Notes under the pieces: model-generated
The model's input: the letters and a program-made list of their open reading frames with translations, nothing else
Database searches by the model: none
Told to the model about the DNA's origin: nothing
Translations under genes and position numbers: made by a program
Source: Deferribacteres bacterium
GTDB taxonomy: Bacteria; Zhuqueibacterota; Zhuqueibacteria; Zhuqueibacterales; Geothermadaptataceae
Direction of reading: 5' to 3'
Length of the DNA: 64,000 nt
NCBI GenBank assembly: GCA_020633675.1
Contig: JACKDE010000001.1
Coordinates: 62,001-126,000 of the forward strand
Shown: in pieces, positions 61,957 through 64,000 of the stretch
How positions within the stretch are numbered: position 1 is the first letter of the stretch
Layout: every line of letters begins with the position of its first letter

Positions 61957-62914
61957 TGCGGGCGTGGTCGCGGCGCATGTGGTAATAGGTGTGGCGGCCA
62001 TGTTTGCGTGCCGTCAGGTGGCCTGCTCGCAGCAAAACAGGGAGCGCTTGCCTGATGTTTTTCTCGCTTGCACCCAGACTCATCGCCATGTCAGCCACCG
62101 TCACCGGGCGGCGGGCCGTGAGCGCCAGAATGGCTTCGCCTAGGTTGTTGTGCTCGCTGCTGCGTGCCGTGCTGTGAAAACTGGCGATGATCTCGGCTTG
62201 CTCGCCAAACTGTGTGCACAAACGCTGCATCATTTGGCGGCTCAGGGGCTGAATATCGGCTTCGGCTGGCGGCCGCGCCACAGTGTTGAGCTGCACCCGG
62301 TCGGGGGCAATCTGCTGCACCGCCTGCACCAGCTGCGCCACTTCAGCGGTGCTATCGTTGATGCCGCACACAAACAGAATCTCCAACCAGATCGGCCCGC
62401 TATAATCGCCACGAAAATCGATCAGGCCTTCGATGATTTTGTCGATCTGCAGGTGCCCGTGTGGCCGGTTGATGCGGCGGAACACGTCCTGCGAAGCAGC
62501 ATCCAGTGATGGCATGACCAGGTCAGCTTGTCGCAGCGCCGCGCGCACCTCCGGCAAGTAGAGCAATGTGCCATTAGTGATCACGGCCACAGGGATGTTT
62601 GTCGTTGCTTTGATGCGGCGAATCAGTTCGCCAAGCTCACTATTGAGTGTTGGTTCGCCGGAGCCGGAAAAGGTCAGGTAGTCGATGCGCTGGCTGTCGG
62701 CAATGACCTGCGCCAATTCGGCCAGGACGGCTTCGCTGTCGACGTAGGCTCGCCTTGTCATCGTTTCAGCGGAAGTGCGCCCCAGTTCGCAGTAGACGCA
62801 ATTGAGATTGCATGTTTTGAGCGGAATGATGTCGATGCCGAGGGAGTAGCCGAGCCGCCGTGACGGTACTGGCCCGAAGATGTAGCGATATTTGTGATCG
62901 GATTGGCTGTTCAT
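61925..62914 (-). CDS. Radical SAM protein with C-terminal winged-helix domain
   Basis: A 329-residue radical S-adenosylmethionine protein. The opening YIFGPVPSRRLGYSLGIDII and the cluster motif CNLNCVYCELG (CxxxCxxC) identify the group of YfkA/'VPSRRLG' radical SAM proteins, often linked to wyosine-type or unknown chemistry. YLTFSGSGEPTLNSELGELI carries the SAM-binding GEP motif. The last 70 residues form a winged helix (RRPVTVADMAMSLGASEKNI, LLRAGHLTARKHGRHTYYHM), which suggests DNA or RNA binding or a regulatory role. The catalytic substrate is unknown. Confidence 0.85.
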   Translation of the reverse strand: MNSQSDHKYRYIFGPVPSRRLGYSLGIDIIPLKTCNLNCVYCELGRTSAETMTRRAYVDSEAVLAELAQVIADSQRIDYLTFSGSGEPTLNSELGELIRRIKATTNIPVAVITNGTLLYLPEVRAALRQADLVMPSLDAASQDVFRRINRPHGHLQIDKIIEGLIDFRGDYSGPIWLEILFVCGINDSTAEVAQLVQAVQQIAPDRVQLNTVARPPAEADIQPLSRQMMQRLCTQFGEQAEIIASFHSTARSSEHNNLGEAILALTARRPVTVADMAMSLGASEKNIRQALPVLLRAGHLTARKHGRHTYYHMRRDHARTILPDELFVG

Positions 62915-63039
62915 ATTTCAGATTCCGTTTTTAAAACCACCGAAATTGCGGTTTTTGCCGTGAAGGGGACTGAACTTATTAGCCACACTTCGACACGGAG
63001 TTTCGCAAATGATTCGCACCATTCCTGGCGAAAATCAGC

Positions 63040-64000
63040 TTAAAAAAGGCCGGTGATTTTACCGTTTTCATCGACATCCATGTTGATGGCGGCCGGCAGT
63101 TTCGGCAGGCCGGGCATCAACATCATTTCTCCACAAGAGATCACCAGGAAGCCTGCGCCAGCGGACAGATTGGCGTCGGTTACGGTCAACATCCAGCCCT
63201 TCGGCACACCCTGCGCGCGAGGATTGTCTGACAGCGATGCCTGGGTTTTTGCGATGCAGACCGGCAGGTTGCCGTAGCCCAGTCCCGCGAATTTTTCCAG
63301 CTTTTTCATCGCTCGTTTTTCATAATAGACACCATCAGCGCCATAAATTTCGGTGGCGATTTTTCGAATTTTGTCTTCGACTGGTAGTTCAAGATCATAA
63401 ATGAATTTGGGGCGCGGCGGTCCTGCACTTTCTGCTAACTGCACAGCCTTTTGCGCCAACGCAGCCGCCCCTTCACCACCTTTGTTAAAGGCCTGGTGGC
63501 TGACGCAGGCAACTTCCAGTTTTTGACACAATTCTTCCACCATCGCGATTTCAGATGGCCGGTCGTATGGGAAACGATTGATCGCAACCAGGACCGGCAC
63601 GCCGAATTTTTTCATGTTTCGGACGTGCACTTCGAGGTTGCCTAATCCTTTATTGAAGGCGTCGGGATTTTCCTGCTCAAGGCTGCCTTCCGGTTTTTCA
63701 GGCACGCCACCATGCAGTTTGATGGCGCGGCAGGTCGCGACCACCACCACGGTGGATGGCCACAAACCAGACTGCCGGCAGACGATATCAAAAAATTTCT
63801 CGGCGCCCAAATCTGCGCCAAAGCCGCTCTCGGTCACCACATAATCGGCGAGCTTGAGCGCGATCCTGTCGGCGAGCACGCTGCTGGTGCCATGTGCGAT
63901 ATTGGCGAACGGTCCGGCGTGAATCAGGGCCGGCGTGTGCTCGATGGTCTGCACAAGGTTTGGCATGATGGCTTCATTCAAGATTACGGCCATGGCTTTG
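63040..64000 (-). CDS. fhs: Formate-tetrahydrofolate ligase, C-terminal part (cut by window edge)
   Basis: About 319 residues of the C-terminal portion of the 550-residue enzyme that makes 10-formyl-tetrahydrofolate from formate, tetrahydrofolate and ATP. Diagnostic stretches are HAGPFANIAHGTSSVLADRI, ALKLADYVVTESGFGADLGA, EKFFDIVCRQSGL and the ending MMLMPGLPKLPAAINMDVDE. The frame continues past base 64000. The stop lies at 63040. It feeds one-carbon metabolism and the Wood-Ljungdahl pathway. The gap of 125 bases to the radical SAM gene holds nothing recognised. Confidence 0.96.
   Translation of the reverse strand, partial: KAMAVILNEAIMPNLVQTIEHTPALIHAGPFANIAHGTSSVLADRIALKLADYVVTESGFGADLGAEKFFDIVCRQSGLWPSTVVVVATCRAIKLHGGVPEKPEGSLEQENPDAFNKGLGNLEVHVRNMKKFGVPVLVAINRFPYDRPSEIAMVEELCQKLEVACVSHQAFNKGGEGAAALAQKAVQLAESAGPPRPKFIYDLELPVEDKIRKIATEIYGADGVYYEKRAMKKLEKFAGLGYGNLPVCIAKTQASLSDNPRAQGVPKGWMLTVTDANLSAGAGFLVISCGEMMLMPGLPKLPAAINMDVDENGKITGLF

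Noticed and set aside
1..64000. CRISPR arrays, insertion sequences, tRNA and rRNA genes
   Set aside because: No spaced direct repeats, transposase motifs, tRNA-like T-arm sequences or rRNA stretches were seen in any intergenic region.

Overview
The window (about 64 kb, roughly 50% GC) is chromosomal DNA of a Gram-negative bacterium of the Fibrobacteres-Chlorobi-Bacteroidetes (FCB) superphylum. It most resembles the candidate KSB1 / Calditrichota / Ignavibacteria-type lineages. The basis is the sorting-type C-terminal domains containing 'NYPNPFNPETIIPIQI', a PorP/SprF-type outer-membrane protein, many secreted Ig-like and HEAT/TPR proteins, and frequent clear Shine-Dalgarno sequences, which classical Bacteroidetes mostly lack. 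No CRISPR array, insertion sequence, rRNA or tRNA was found.

Layout. (1) 1-4185, minus: a heavy-metal-type RND efflux operon in the order TolC-like lipoprotein, membrane EEP-family protein, adaptor, RND pump (cut by the window edge). (2) 4620-9311, minus: an ECF sigma factor, its zinc-finger anti-sigma factor and two HEAT-repeat exported proteins built from an unusually regular 192-bp repeat; an ECF-like promoter lies just upstream. (3) 9498-12055, minus: a phytanoyl-CoA dioxygenase-like protein, an isochorismatase-like hydrolase and a phosphodiester glycosidase-like protein. (4) 12793-20019, plus: a DUF5060 glycosidase-like protein, a penicillin-acylase-family protein, a dipeptide epimerase-type enzyme and a membrane-anchored DUF4900-like protein. 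(5) 20187-20511: a gene-free hairpin cluster. (6) 20884-26382, minus: an 1832-residue surface protein.

(7) 27382-41318, plus: nine tightly packed genes that look like one trans-envelope machine. They encode a TPR lipoprotein, a sorted surface protein, a PorP/SprF-OmpA-like barrel, a MotA/TolQ/ExbB proton channel fused to Ig-like domains, two ExbD/TolR-like proteins, a TonB-like spanning protein, a second TPR lipoprotein and a small exported protein. This is the best candidate for an undescribed system. I infer that proton flow through the channel drives or energises the surface protein and its outer-membrane partner, by analogy with Gld/Spr gliding and ExbB-ExbD-TonB systems.

(8) 41487-44004: a glycosyltransferase, two small proteins and an XRE-type regulator. 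(9) 44160-47518: a ferrous-iron operon (DtxR-type regulator, FeoA, FeoB, FeoB-associated Cys-rich protein) behind a good promoter that is followed by a 9-4-9 palindrome. (10) 47630-50381: a degenerate M1-peptidase-like protein, a multipass membrane protein and a SpoU methyltransferase in overlapping series. (11) 50436-64000: scattered metabolic and transport genes (KamA-family radical SAM enzyme, an S15/CocE-like hydrolase lacking catalytic residues, an ABC-type permease, threonine synthase, a GNAT acetyltransferase, a DUF885 protein, an ATP-grasp protein, a radical SAM protein with a winged helix, and the 3' part of formate-tetrahydrofolate ligase).

All assignments come from reading motifs in the translated sequence; no database search was run.
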